A DNA stretch of 64,000 bases from JABDFW01 sp035550215 (GTDB taxonomy: Bacteria; Bacteroidota; Bacteroidia; Chitinophagales; Chitinophagaceae), in NCBI GenBank assembly GCA_035550215.1, contig DASZPM010000007.1:62001-126000 (forward strand). The letters run 5' to 3'. Position numbers and translations under genes: made by a program. Under the pieces are notes generated by a model. That model was not told where the DNA came from. It was given only the letters and a program-made list of their open reading frames with translations, and searched no databases. Below, piece by piece: positions 45,590 through 54,384 of this stretch; the first letter of the stretch is position 1, and every line of letters begins with the position of its first letter.

Positions 45590-47161
45590 ATGGCAAGCAA
45601 AAAGTACACTTTAGTCTTAGCCCTATTAGGGCTAATTCAGACTGCTACCTTTGCGCAAACGTTAAACGATCCGAGCGACGCTTACGTTTTCGATTCGAGT
45701 AAGGTATCTACCAAACACATGCCTCAGTTTACCGAATTCAAGAACAACGAGTATCCTTATCCTGCCAGGCCCAAAGACCAATGGGAATTGGGTGGTGGTG
45801 TAGGAAATGGCTTTGTTGCAGGCGATCACCGATTTTTGGGTGCAAAAAACCGTTTTGGCGGCCGTTACAATGGGGGCCTTACGGGTAATATTACTTTAAG
45901 GAAATCCTTGTCTCATGTTTTATCAGTAAGGGTTGGTTATTATGGCTCCATGACTTCTATTCCTTCCCAGGACTTCAAAAATAATCCCGGAGCTTTTCCT
46001 GCTGCTAAAAACTACATGCACGAACTCAGCGCAGATATGATTGTTTCGTTAAACACATTGAGTTATTATAGAGGTAATCCTAAGGTAAATTTTTATGTGC
46101 TTGCAGGTTATGACCTGGTAGCTACAATGGTCACCGTTAATAAACCGGGTAATCCAAGCGCTAATTACAGGCCGTATTACTATCCAACTTACGAATTAAT
46201 TACAACTTTTGGTGGCGGTAATAACGCCGCGGCACAAAAAGCAGACAGGAAAAATTGGGCTTTAATGCATGCTTATGATTTTGGCGGCGGTGTAGCATTT
46301 AAATTAAGTGATAAATTTAATATTGGTTTAGAACAGAGGTTTGTAGTACCGATGTTTGGAAATGACTATCTTGACGGTGTTAAAAGTGGTAAAGGCGATG
46401 ATACCTGGAGCCAATCCACCATAAGGTTGAACATGAACCTGGGTACTAAATCAGGCACAAGGGTAGCACCGCTTTGGTGGATTAACCCCAACAACTATGT
46501 GTATAACGAAGTTAACAAACCTAAGCACATGCTGATCCCTACGCCGGTACTGCCTGATGCTGACGGTGATGGTATAACTGACCAGTTTGACCTTGAGCCA
46601 AATACACCTGCAGGCGCTCCTGTAGATTCTCATGGTCGTGCTAAAGATACAGACGGTGACGGCGTACCTGATTACAAAGACAAGGAAGTGCTTACACCAC
46701 AAAGCTGTTTCCCTGTTAACGCTGATGGCGTTGGTACTTGCCCAGAACCTGCTTGCTGCAAAGAATTACGCGATAGCATGATGGCATGGGGTGCACATCG
46801 TAATACTTGTAATCTTTCAAGCCTGCCCAGCGTTACTTTCAAGGCTGGAAGCGCAAGGTTGAGCAAAGATGCTATGAACATATTGATGGGTGCTGCCGGG
46901 CAAATTAATGCTAATCCTACATGTAATGTTAAGGTGATTGGGTATGCTGCAGACGCTAACAAACGTTCACAGCAGTTGGCTTGGGATAGGGTGAATGCCG
47001 TTATTAAATACCTGGTTGAAAAAGAAGGTGTTGCAGAAAGCCGTATAATTTTCAGCTATGAAAATATCGGTACATCAAACACAGTTGATTTACAGCCAAC
47101 TACAGAAAGCGGTCCTAACACAGTACCTGCTCCTCATCCCCAGTACAGAACAACTCACTAA
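45590..47161 (+). CDS. OmpA-family outer-membrane protein with type 3 repeats
   Basis: The 523-residue protein has a signal peptide (MASKKYTLVLALLGLIQTATFAQ region). An N-terminal beta-barrel follows (about residues 50-300). Next come calcium-binding thrombospondin type 3-like repeats (DADGDGITDQFD and DTDGDGVPDYKD) and a C-terminal OmpA-like domain (VTFKAGSARLSKDAMNILMG, VIGYAADANKRSQQLAWDR) that anchors to peptidoglycan. A cysteine-rich insert (SCFPVNADGVGTCPEPACC) lies between. The frame extends back to 45440, but the promoter lies inside that extension, so ATG 45590 is the start. Strong promoter and terminator suggest an abundant protein. Confidence 0.9.
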   Translation: MASKKYTLVLALLGLIQTATFAQTLNDPSDAYVFDSSKVSTKHMPQFTEFKNNEYPYPARPKDQWELGGGVGNGFVAGDHRFLGAKNRFGGRYNGGLTGNITLRKSLSHVLSVRVGYYGSMTSIPSQDFKNNPGAFPAAKNYMHELSADMIVSLNTLSYYRGNPKVNFYVLAGYDLVATMVTVNKPGNPSANYRPYYYPTYELITTFGGGNNAAAQKADRKNWALMHAYDFGGGVAFKLSDKFNIGLEQRFVVPMFGNDYLDGVKSGKGDDTWSQSTIRLNMNLGTKSGTRVAPLWWINPNNYVYNEVNKPKHMLIPTPVLPDADGDGITDQFDLEPNTPAGAPVDSHGRAKDTDGDGVPDYKDKEVLTPQSCFPVNADGVGTCPEPACCKELRDSMMAWGAHRNTCNLSSLPSVTFKAGSARLSKDAMNILMGAAGQINANPTCNVKVIGYAADANKRSQQLAWDRVNAVIKYLVEKEGVAESRIIFSYENIGTSNTVDLQPTTESGPNTVPAPHPQYRTTH

Positions 47162-47181
47162 AGTTTAAATAGTACTTATTT

Positions 47182-47209
47182 AAAAGCCATCCGAAAGGAT
47201 GGCTTTTTT
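47182..47209 (+). terminator. Intrinsic terminator after the OmpA-family gene
   Basis: AAAAGCCATCC pairs perfectly with GGATGGCTTTT around a GAAA tetraloop, followed by more T. It lies between convergent genes and, read on the other strand, also ends in a T-run, so it may serve eutC too. Confidence 0.92.
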
Positions 47210-47255
47210 ATTTTGTCAGATGCGCATGGCGTAATATGTCGGCCCCCTGCCTTAA

Positions 47256-48023
47256 TTACCTGTGTAGCTGTTGCTGGTGTTTTGCATGCACGCCTGAAAG
47301 CTTTAAAGCAAGTGATGATTGAATAAGTGAGAAAGCCTGCTGCGCTGCATCTGCAGGAGCAAGGCCACCGGGTACATGTATATTTGATATACAATAACGG
47401 CTTTCGTCTGTTAAACCCGTTACGGGGCTATATGTAATATATATGCCCATACTATGTGGCGAGCTAAGCCCTGGCCTTTCTCCAACAAAAACTACCGATA
47501 CAGATGCTCCTGATAACATCCCTATTTCGTCGCCGATAGCTACCCTTGCCTGCTCTGCAATACACAACGGCGCAATAGCATACCCCATATTGTTACATAA
47601 ATTCATCAAAAGTTGTAGAACGGGTTGTGTATATAATTGTACAGCTTTTGCCGACAGCCCATCGGCGATTGTAAAAGCAATGTCAAAATTCTTACCCGGC
47701 TGAATTTTTTTTGCGGATGTAATATCAAGCAGCCTGCCTTTATCCGGCCGCTGTAAGTATTCGCCGCGGTCTTTAGCCCTGCTGTGCAATTGTAAAACGG
47801 GCAGGTGAAATACTTTTAATTCTTCTGCCAGTCGCCCGGTATCAAGTGCCGTATAAACAGCATCTCTGGCCTGTGCATGGTCAGCGCGAAACTGCAGGTT
47901 TTCCGCCAGGAGGATGGCATTCCCCGTCCGGCCTAATGCTATACGGGCATTGGTAAACTTTTTCAGGGCCTGCCATGTATCAGGCCGTTTAAAAGGCTGT
48001 ATCGCTGTAATATTTGTGCTCAT
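47256..48023 (-). CDS. eutC: Ethanolamine ammonia-lyase small subunit
   Basis: With EutB it forms the adenosylcobalamin-dependent enzyme converting ethanolamine to acetaldehyde and ammonia. The 255 residues include FTNARIALGRTGNAILLAEN at the N-terminus, the conserved FADHAQARDAVYT-like segment (FRADHAQARDAVYTALD), DIAFTIADGLSAKAVQ, GDEIGMLSGASVSVVFVGER and PGLSSPHSMGIYITY. Its ATG overlaps the eutB stop (TAATG), so subunit synthesis is coupled. It is the last gene of the eat-eutB-eutC run. Confidence 0.95.
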   Translation of the reverse strand: MSTNITAIQPFKRPDTWQALKKFTNARIALGRTGNAILLAENLQFRADHAQARDAVYTALDTGRLAEELKVFHLPVLQLHSRAKDRGEYLQRPDKGRLLDITSAKKIQPGKNFDIAFTIADGLSAKAVQLYTQPVLQLLMNLCNNMGYAIAPLCIAEQARVAIGDEIGMLSGASVSVVFVGERPGLSSPHSMGIYITYSPVTGLTDESRYCISNIHVPGGLAPADAAQQAFSLIQSSLALKLSGVHAKHQQQLHR

Positions 48024-49399
48024 TAAAAATTATTTGTAAGAAGCAGGTGAGTTGGCTCTACTGGTAACAGGTTTCCTGCATCATCAAAAATGCCCTGCTT
48101 TTTAAGCCACGCCTCAAATTCAGGTGCGGGCTTAAGCCCCAGGAGTTTTCTTATATATAAAGCATCGTGAAAAGAGGTTGACTGGTAATTAAGCATAATA
48201 TCATCAGCACCCGGAACACCCATAATAAAGGTACACCCGGCAATACCAAGCAGTGTAAGCAGATTATCCATATCGTCCTGGTCTGCTTCCGCATGATTTG
48301 TATAACAAATATCACAGCCCATCGGCAAACCGAGCAGCTTACCGCAAAAATGGTCCTCCAGTGCGGCGCGTATTATCTGTTTTCCGTCAAAAAGATATTC
48401 CGGCCCTATAAAACCTACCACGGTATTTACCAAAAGCGGGTTGAATTGCCGCGCAACCCCATAGGCCCTTGCTTCGCAGGTTTGCTGGTCAACGCCTTCA
48501 TTGCCATTGGCGGAAAGAGCGTTTCCCTGCCCTGTTTCAAAATACATAACATTGTTGCCAACAGTACCACGGTTTAATGATAATGCACTGTCATAAGCCT
48601 CCTGTAATAATGCCAGGTTTATACCAAAGCTATCGTTTGTTTTTTCTGTACCTCCGATGGATTGAAATACAAGGTCAACGGGCACCCCACCGCGCATGAG
48701 CTCCAGCGTAGTGGTTATATGTGATAGCACGCACGACTGTGCCGGTATTGCATATTTCTCCCGCAGGCTGTCAATCATATATAATAATGTGGTAACTGCC
48801 CGGGAGTCGTCAGTAGCAGGGTTAATGCCTATAACCGCGTCACCGCTGCCGTTTAACAGGCCGTCAATTATACTTGCTGCAATGCCCTTAGGGTCATCTG
48901 TAGGATGGTTGGGCTGCAGCCTTGTTGAGAGCCTGCCCGGAAGCCCGATAGTGTTACGGAATTTTGTTATTACACTGCATTTTTTTGCCACAGCAATCAA
49001 ATCCTGGTTACGCATTAGCTTGCTAACTGCAGCCGCCATTTCGGGTGTTATGCCCTGGGAAAGCATGCCAAGAGTAGTTGTGCCGGCTTCATCACTTAAC
49101 AACCAATCCCTCAAATCACCTACAGTAAAATGACTGATTGGTGCGAATGCTTCAGCATTGTGTGTATCAACTATCAGCCGGGTAACCTCGTCGGTTTCGT
49201 AAGGTATCACTGGCTCGTTCAGTAATGTTTTTAATGGCAGGTCGGCCAGCGCCATTTGCGCTGCCACTCTTTCTATATAAGTACCGGCCGCGAGGCCTGC
49301 CAGCACGTCGCCCGAACGTAATGGGGATGCTTTTGCCAGCAGGGTTTTTATATCTGCAAACTGGTAAGTAATATTTTGTATGGTGCTTTTATAAGCCAT
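48023..49399 (-). CDS. eutB: Ethanolamine ammonia-lyase large subunit
   Basis: This is the catalytic TIM-barrel subunit (458 aa, normal length). Recognisable segments are RSGDVLAGLAAGTYIERVAA, GDAVIGINPATDDSRAVTTL, DLVFQSIGGTEKTNDSFGIN, FETGQGNALSANGNEGVDQQ, and GLPMGCDICYTNHAEADQDD; the last holds residues near the substrate and cobalamin. It requires coenzyme B12. It follows the permease gene by 12 nt. No microcompartment shell, EutA reactivase or aldehyde dehydrogenase is in the window. Confidence 0.96.
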   Translation of the reverse strand: MAYKSTIQNITYQFADIKTLLAKASPLRSGDVLAGLAAGTYIERVAAQMALADLPLKTLLNEPVIPYETDEVTRLIVDTHNAEAFAPISHFTVGDLRDWLLSDEAGTTTLGMLSQGITPEMAAAVSKLMRNQDLIAVAKKCSVITKFRNTIGLPGRLSTRLQPNHPTDDPKGIAASIIDGLLNGSGDAVIGINPATDDSRAVTTLLYMIDSLREKYAIPAQSCVLSHITTTLELMRGGVPVDLVFQSIGGTEKTNDSFGINLALLQEAYDSALSLNRGTVGNNVMYFETGQGNALSANGNEGVDQQTCEARAYGVARQFNPLLVNTVVGFIGPEYLFDGKQIIRAALEDHFCGKLLGLPMGCDICYTNHAEADQDDMDNLLTLLGIAGCTFIMGVPGADDIMLNYQSTSFHDALYIRKLLGLKPAPEFEAWLKKQGIFDDAGNLLPVEPTHLLLTNNF

Positions 49400-49411
49400 T
49401 ATTTAAAGTTG

Positions 49412-50764
49412 TTATAATGCATTTTCCGCTGGAGAAGCTTCAGTGGCGCTGGTTAAAATAATATCCTGTGATTTTTGCCTGTGTTTGCCTGAGAGCATAA
49501 GTATTGCCAGTAAAACAGCCATACCTGCAAAAAACCATACGGTTAACTGCATATCATACCAGGCTATCGCCAGCAGGCTTGCTGCTGATAAAACCAACGT
49601 TGTTAGAGGAAAAACAGGATACAACGGCACTTTAAAAGGCCGTTGCAATAAAGGTTGCTTTTTACGCAGTACCAGCAGGCTTACCATACTGATGATATAC
49701 ATAACCAATGCGCCGATTACTGACAAAATAATGATGGTGCCTGTTGTGCCTGTAGCAATGGCAATGATGCCGATGACAGCGCCTGTAATTAGCGCCCAGT
49801 GGGGGGTTTTAAAGCGCCTGTTTACTGACGATAAAAAAGACGGTAAATAGCCGCTGCGCGACAGCGCGAACATTTGCCTTGAGCAACTGATAATAAGACT
49901 GTGAAACGACGCGATGAGGCCAAACAACCCAATACCGGCGAAAAGATTGGTAAATTTATTTTGGCCGCCTAACACAACACGCATAGCATCCGGCAGAGGG
50001 TCATCTGTTGTGCTTAGCTGCCGCCAGTCGGTAATGCCACCGGTGCAAAGCATAACACCCAGCGCCAGCAGTGCAAGTGTTGCAATGCCGTATATATAGC
50101 CTTTTTTAAAATCGCGCTGTGGATTTTTTACTTCCTCTGCTACCATGGCAACGCCTTCAATACCCAAATAAAACCATATAGCAAATGGCAGGGCGGGCAG
50201 CAACCCCTGCCAGCCGCCGGGCATAGGATTTTGTACAAAATTACTCCACTTAAAATGCGGCGCTGTTATGCCCATAAAAATGGTAAGCTCCGTAATAGCG
50301 AGAATGGTAACTACAAGATTGAATATGGCTGATTCCTTAATACCAGACAAGTTAATGAGCGTAAAAATGAAATAACATATATACGCAACATACGTGGGAT
50401 TAAAAGAAGGATTAAGAAAATGCATGTAACCGCCTAATGCAACTGCAATAGCGGGTGGAGCAAATAGAAATTCTACAATAGTAGCGTAGCCTGCAATAAA
50501 ACCGCCTATTGGGCCAAGCGCATGGCGGGAGTAGGCAAACGGGCCACCCGCATCAGGTATTGCAGCGCTAAGCTCGGTGAAGCTAAATATGAAAGTTACA
50601 TACAGAAGCGTAATGATAAGTGTAAGAATTAGAAACCCAATGGTGCCTGCATCTTTCCAGCCTAAATTCCAGCCAAAATATTCGCCTGAAATAACAAGGC
50701 CAACTGCTAGCGCCCATAAATGTACAGGCCTTAAAACTTTTTTTAAAGAGGTATTTGATTGCAT
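49412..50764 (-). CDS. eat: Ethanolamine permease (APC superfamily)
   Basis: The 450-residue inner-membrane protein has about 12 membrane segments. The N-terminal part LWALAVGLVISGEYFGWNLG and TELSAAIPDAGGPFAYSRHA are typical of the Eat-type ethanolamine permeases, and the position directly before eutB supports this. ATG 50764 was chosen over the TTG at 50788. It would bring ethanolamine from phospholipid breakdown into the cell for EutBC. No clear promoter is seen in the 100-nt gap upstream. Confidence 0.9.
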   Translation of the reverse strand: MQSNTSLKKVLRPVHLWALAVGLVISGEYFGWNLGWKDAGTIGFLILTLIITLLYVTFIFSFTELSAAIPDAGGPFAYSRHALGPIGGFIAGYATIVEFLFAPPAIAVALGGYMHFLNPSFNPTYVAYICYFIFTLINLSGIKESAIFNLVVTILAITELTIFMGITAPHFKWSNFVQNPMPGGWQGLLPALPFAIWFYLGIEGVAMVAEEVKNPQRDFKKGYIYGIATLALLALGVMLCTGGITDWRQLSTTDDPLPDAMRVVLGGQNKFTNLFAGIGLFGLIASFHSLIISCSRQMFALSRSGYLPSFLSSVNRRFKTPHWALITGAVIGIIAIATGTTGTIIILSVIGALVMYIISMVSLLVLRKKQPLLQRPFKVPLYPVFPLTTLVLSAASLLAIAWYDMQLTVWFFAGMAVLLAILMLSGKHRQKSQDIILTSATEASPAENAL

Positions 50765-50864
50765 TAAGTTAGTGCTTGCTTGGGGCAATCAAATTACTAC
50801 ATAATTATCATATAAGGCTGTAAAAGTTGGCTACGCGTGCAAAAGCCCGGTTATTTTTTTGTCA

Positions 50865-51341
50865 TCATTGTATGCTGTTAATATAATTTTTAATTCCGGC
50901 CTCATCAACATAACATACATATTCCTCTTTGTAAAATGATGCACCGCAGCGAATGTAAAAATCAATGGCGTTGGTGTTCCAGTTGGAAACCATCCAATGT
51001 ATTTTTTTGCAATTTTGCGCTTTTGCAAATTCAAATATTTTGTCAAGCAGTCTTTTGCCAACGCCGTGCTTACGGTATTGCGGTTTAACGTACAGGTCAT
51101 CAAGATAGAGCGATTTACCCGTCCATGAATAATATGCGAAACAACATGTAGCTAAACCTGCCAGGCTTCCATTTTCATCTTCTGCCACAAAGCATGTAAA
51201 ATATTGCTGCTCCTGTTTCATCAGTTCAGCAGTATTGGTAACTATTTCCGGTGAATTTTTTTGAAAAACCGCAAACTCTTTTAATGTTGCAATTATGGCC
51301 GGGTAATCTTTTTCAACAGCGGCCCTTATTTTTATATTCAT
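50865..51341 (-). CDS. GNAT acetyltransferase, diamine/spermidine acetyltransferase-like
   Basis: The 158-residue protein is a full GNAT domain: CFAYYSWTGKSLYLDDLYVK, the acetyl-CoA loop QYRKHGVGKRLLDK, and HWMVSNWNTNAIDFYIRCGA. The pattern YSWTGxSLYLDDLYV is shared with the spermidine/spermine (diamine) acetyltransferases, so a polyamine or related small-amine substrate is likely. The start is ATG 51341, 15 nt after a -7 element at 51364-51357; the GTG-type extension to 51359 would overlap it. It sits just upstream of the ethanolamine genes on the same strand. Confidence 0.85.
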   Translation of the reverse strand: MNIKIRAAVEKDYPAIIATLKEFAVFQKNSPEIVTNTAELMKQEQQYFTCFVAEDENGSLAGLATCCFAYYSWTGKSLYLDDLYVKPQYRKHGVGKRLLDKIFEFAKAQNCKKIHWMVSNWNTNAIDFYIRCGASFYKEEYVCYVDEAGIKNYINSIQ

Positions 51342-51356
51342 ATTTGTACACTCTCT

Positions 51357-51364
51357 CAAATGTA
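51357..51364 (-). promoter_or_regulatory. -7 element upstream of the diamine-acetyltransferase-like gene
   Basis: TACATTTG on the minus strand is an exact TAnnTTTG match, placing the start of transcription about 10 nt before ATG 51341. No TTTG is seen 19-20 nt further upstream. Confidence 0.42.
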
Positions 51365-51398
51365 CAATTTGAATGATAAGAAATTGCTTTGCAAAAAA

Positions 51399-51734
51399 TT
51401 AATCCGTCGCTTTTCCTCCTTTTGCATACCACCTGCCTATTATGGTTGTATCAGCATCTGAAAGATGACCACCTAAAGGCATGCGTTTGTTAAAAGGGGT
51501 AACCGGGTCAATTACCGCGGCTTTTATTGAGCCCGCAAGTGAGACTATTTCAGCGTCTGTCGTAAGAAACACGGGCATACCCTGCCCGCCGGGGTGATGG
51601 CAGGTAACGCAATTTGCCTGGATGATACTTCTTACACTGGGAAAATAAACTGTTGGCGGCGTTTCGGCAGATTTGTTCGTGCATGACGCATATATTATTG
51701 GGCAGGCAGCAAATGCACACTTTCTTATGTTCAT
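51399..51734 (-). CDS. Small single-haem cytochrome c-like lipoprotein
   Basis: The 111-residue exported protein has a short hydrophobic start ending in a lipobox-like YASC (Cys18). It has one c-type haem site, CVTCH (about 42-46), in SIIQANCVTCHHPGGQGMPV, and a plausible distal methionine in FNKRMPLGGHLSDADTTIIG. The end, IIGRWYAKGGKATD, is typical of small cytochrome c domains of this kind. It is probably periplasmic electron transfer; the partner is unknown. It is alone between the GNAT and DUF1543 genes. Confidence 0.78.
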   Translation of the reverse strand: MNIRKCAFAACPIIYASCTNKSAETPPTVYFPSVRSIIQANCVTCHHPGGQGMPVFLTTDAEIVSLAGSIKAAVIDPVTPFNKRMPLGGHLSDADTTIIGRWYAKGGKATD

Positions 51735-51838
51735 ATTTTTTATTGAAGAGTTACCAATTAGCAGGTTGACTTCAATAAATAAATTTTTGTTTCACCGCTT
51801 GTCAATATCCCGGTGTTAAATAAAACTGAACGTGCCGT

Positions 51839-52417
51839 TTATAGTTTTGAAAAAATGAAATAACCAAGATTAAGGGTGTCTTCCGCGGCTTTACCGGCCG
51901 GCGTAATAAGTAATGAATATTTTTCTTTCATGCCGGGCGGCAAAATATCTTCAATAGCATATACATCATCCACATCAACACCGTATTTATCATCTATGTG
52001 CGATTCAGCCCCTTTAAAACCCGTGTGTTTGTAAAAAGCTGTTTGCTTTGCTTGCTGCACTGCAACGCCTTTACCAGGCGCAACGCAAATCATTTTATAA
52101 TGATATTCTTCAAATTCGTTTTGTTTATACCCACCAAGATTTAAGAAAAATAATTTTTGTAAAGCGCTGTCATCTTTATTGTCTTGTGCAGCATTTTGTT
52201 TTTCAGCAACACTAATTTTATACCCGTCAACATGTGTTACTTCACGCCACGCGTCAATGTGCATGCGGCCTTCAGCTTCCGGCCAAAATTCAATTATTGC
52301 AGGTACCAGCTCCTTAATATTTTCCGCAATGCCAAAAAAAACATCATGTTGTTCTGTATGCCTGCCATTGGGCGTACAACCGATGAGTACCATAAACAGC
52401 ACGGGTTTTTGCATCAT
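51839..52417 (-). CDS. DUF1543 domain protein
   Basis: The 192-residue protein starts with the DUF1543 signature (VLFMVLIGCTPNGRHTEQHD, then VFFGIAENIKELVPAI), followed by a second related half (KLFFLNLGGYKQNEFEEYHY). No signal peptide is assigned: the hydrophobic N-terminal strand is part of the domain. ATG 52417 was chosen (MMQKPVLF); the longer frame adds seven unlikely residues. The family has no known function. Confidence 0.82.
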   Translation of the reverse strand: MMQKPVLFMVLIGCTPNGRHTEQHDVFFGIAENIKELVPAIIEFWPEAEGRMHIDAWREVTHVDGYKISVAEKQNAAQDNKDDSALQKLFFLNLGGYKQNEFEEYHYKMICVAPGKGVAVQQAKQTAFYKHTGFKGAESHIDDKYGVDVDDVYAIEDILPPGMKEKYSLLITPAGKAAEDTLNLGYFIFSKL

Positions 52418-52620
52418 AAAAATTTTACAGCAAGTCAATTATGTATAAGTAAAAATACATATTCAAAAGGTTGTGTAAAGCGATGTTAAATTATATTCTT
52501 TTAAATTAGTTAAAGACTTTAAAATATTCTGTAAATATTATTGTATTTAAGAAAAACTGGCAGGGATGTTGACAATAGACGGTTGCTAAAACTCCCCCTT
52601 TACTTTAAAAGTTACAACCT

Positions 52621-52908
52621 ATGAACATTACTTTTAAACACGTAAGGGGCGGCAATGTTGTTACAGTGGCGGCTACCGTAATTTATAATATTGAGCAGGT
52701 TACTGATATGTTTATTGTGCTGCCTAAAAGTTATACCCATGAATTGGGCGATATAATTACTTTTTTCAGGACGGTGAATAATTATTGGTGGAGTGATACA
52801 CTGGTGCGCATGCTGCACCCCGAATCATTCAGAAACCTGCTGGCGAAGCTGATTATTGTTTTTAAAGATTTTGGCTTTAAATTTTTAGAAGACGCGCCTG
52901 ATGACTAA
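52621..52908 (+). CDS. Hypothetical protein (95 aa)
   Basis: A short soluble protein: MNITFKHVRGGNVVTVAATV, then VTDMFIVLPKSYTHELGDII, and a C-terminal helix (FRNLLAKLIIVFKDFGFKFL). It shows an alternating strand pattern followed by a helix and has no recognised domain. Support for a gene is the ATG start, good codon use and its position ahead of the DUF4038 gene (36 nt gap, same strand). The 183-nt gap before it is AT-rich and shows no clear promoter. Confidence 0.6.
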   Translation: MNITFKHVRGGNVVTVAATVIYNIEQVTDMFIVLPKSYTHELGDIITFFRTVNNYWWSDTLVRMLHPESFRNLLAKLIIVFKDFGFKFLEDAPDD

Positions 52909-52944
52909 ATTATAAATTGTAATTTTCGTGTCAATAAACGCCAC

Positions 52945-54369
52945 ATGAAAAGAAACAAACAACAACGCCCATTCTTATTAAACAGGCACGCCGTGCCTGT
53001 TTTTTTATTTGTGTTATTAAACCTTCGCATTACGGCTAAAGCTAATAGCGACGTGGTTTTTCCGCTACATGTAAATGGTACGAATAATTATCTCGCAGAT
53101 AAAAATAATAAGCCTTTTTTGTTAAGAGAGATTTCTGCATGGGGGCTGATACAGGCTTTGCCGGAAAAAGATGAAGCTGCTTTTATTGACAGTGTAAAAG
53201 AAAAAGGCTTTAATACATTACTGGTAAGCATCATATCTTTCGACACAAGGTTTGCGGGTAACCCGCCTGCCTGGCAAGGTATAATGCCATTTAAAAAACA
53301 ATGGGATTTTTCTACTTACAACACAACATATTTTGAGCATGCGGACAGGTTTTTGAAAATGGCAGAAGATAAAGGTATGCTTGTATTACTTGTGCCTTGT
53401 TATCTCGGCTATAAAGGAGATCCCAAACAGGGGTGGTGGCCAAAATTGTTAAGCGAAAATAACAGCGTTGAAAAAAGCAGGATATATGGTGAATTTATCG
53501 GAAAGAGGTATAAGGATTTTGATAATATAATATGGGTGGCCGGCGGAGACAATAAAGGTGATAAGCCGTTGTACAACTACCTCGATAATATTATACAGGG
53601 TATTAAGCAGTTTGACAAGCAACATTTATGGACAGGCCATTTTGCCAGCGAACAGGGCACCAACTGGGCTGCGGATAACGCATTATATGCAAAGTATATT
53701 GATGTTAACGGGCTGTATGTTTTTGCGGAAGAAAATATGGGAACTGATGCCCCTCAATATAAAACAGAGCTGGCAAAATATGGAAAAGGAAAAATGATAT
53801 TTCAGCTTGATCAAAGCTATGAACACGATATACCGCATGACAATAACAATGAGAATTACCAGTGGATACGCAGAAAGAATTATGACGGCCTGCTGAGCGG
53901 CTGTGCAGGTACAAGTTTTAGCCCGGGGCAAAAGGATAACCAGTGTTATGTGTTTACCAACTGGCAGCCATTGATGAACACAACCGGCATGCAGCAAATT
54001 AAGTATTGTTTTAATTTATTCCTGTCAAGGGCATGGTACAGGCTTGTTCCATTACCGCAGGATGAAAATGTTATAAGTAACAGGGGTGCATTTGGAAGTA
54101 TTGATTATGTGTGCGCAGCAAGAACAAACGACAGCAGCACACTGATAGCATACTTGCCCCTTGGCGGCACTATAACGGTTAACCTGCACGCAATAAAAGG
54201 AACACAAGCAGCGGCATGGTGGTATGACGTAAGAAGCGGTACAGCAATTACCGCGGGAGAGTTCAGCACAAGAGATGCAAGAGATTTTACCGCGCCCGGC
54301 AATGAAGACTGGGTGCTGGTTATTGATGATGGTGCTTTAAAATTGCTGCCACCGGGTAATGTTGAATAG
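52945..54369 (+). CDS. DUF4038-type glycoside hydrolase-like protein, exported
   Basis: The 474-residue protein has a signal peptide (hydrophobic part VPVFLFVLLNL, residues about 17-27) and a TIM-barrel DUF4038 domain: YLADKNNKPFLLREISAWGL, KEKGFNTLLVSIISFDTRFA, NIIWVAGGDNKGDK and KMIFQLDQSYEHDIP, with acidic residues where retaining glycosidases of this clan keep them. The last 90 residues (STLIAYLPLGGTITVNLHAI, WWYDVRSGTAITAGEF) match the associated C-terminal beta domain (the putative collagen-binding domain). Related enzymes attack plant pectin side chains. A terminator-shaped hairpin lies within codons 12-21. Confidence 0.82.
   Translation: MKRNKQQRPFLLNRHAVPVFLFVLLNLRITAKANSDVVFPLHVNGTNNYLADKNNKPFLLREISAWGLIQALPEKDEAAFIDSVKEKGFNTLLVSIISFDTRFAGNPPAWQGIMPFKKQWDFSTYNTTYFEHADRFLKMAEDKGMLVLLVPCYLGYKGDPKQGWWPKLLSENNSVEKSRIYGEFIGKRYKDFDNIIWVAGGDNKGDKPLYNYLDNIIQGIKQFDKQHLWTGHFASEQGTNWAADNALYAKYIDVNGLYVFAEENMGTDAPQYKTELAKYGKGKMIFQLDQSYEHDIPHDNNNENYQWIRRKNYDGLLSGCAGTSFSPGQKDNQCYVFTNWQPLMNTTGMQQIKYCFNLFLSRAWYRLVPLPQDENVISNRGAFGSIDYVCAARTNDSSTLIAYLPLGGTITVNLHAIKGTQAAAWWYDVRSGTAITAGEFSTRDARDFTAPGNEDWVLVIDDGALKLLPPGNVE
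52980..53006 (+). terminator. Terminator-shaped hairpin inside the DUF4038 signal-peptide codons
   Basis: AAACAGGCAC pairs perfectly with GTGCCTGTTT around a GCC loop and is followed by four more T before an A (seven T in all, 53000-53006). It lies 71 nt after the stop of the 95-residue gene and 35 nt inside the next coding sequence. It could be the terminator of the upstream gene, an attenuator, or chance. Confidence 0.5.
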
Positions 54370-54384
54370 CAAAAAGACAGGGTG

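Noticed and set aside
49390..50865. Cobalamin riboswitch upstream of the B12-dependent eut genes
   Set aside because: The gap before the permease is about 100 nt and lacks the B12-box; none could be placed.
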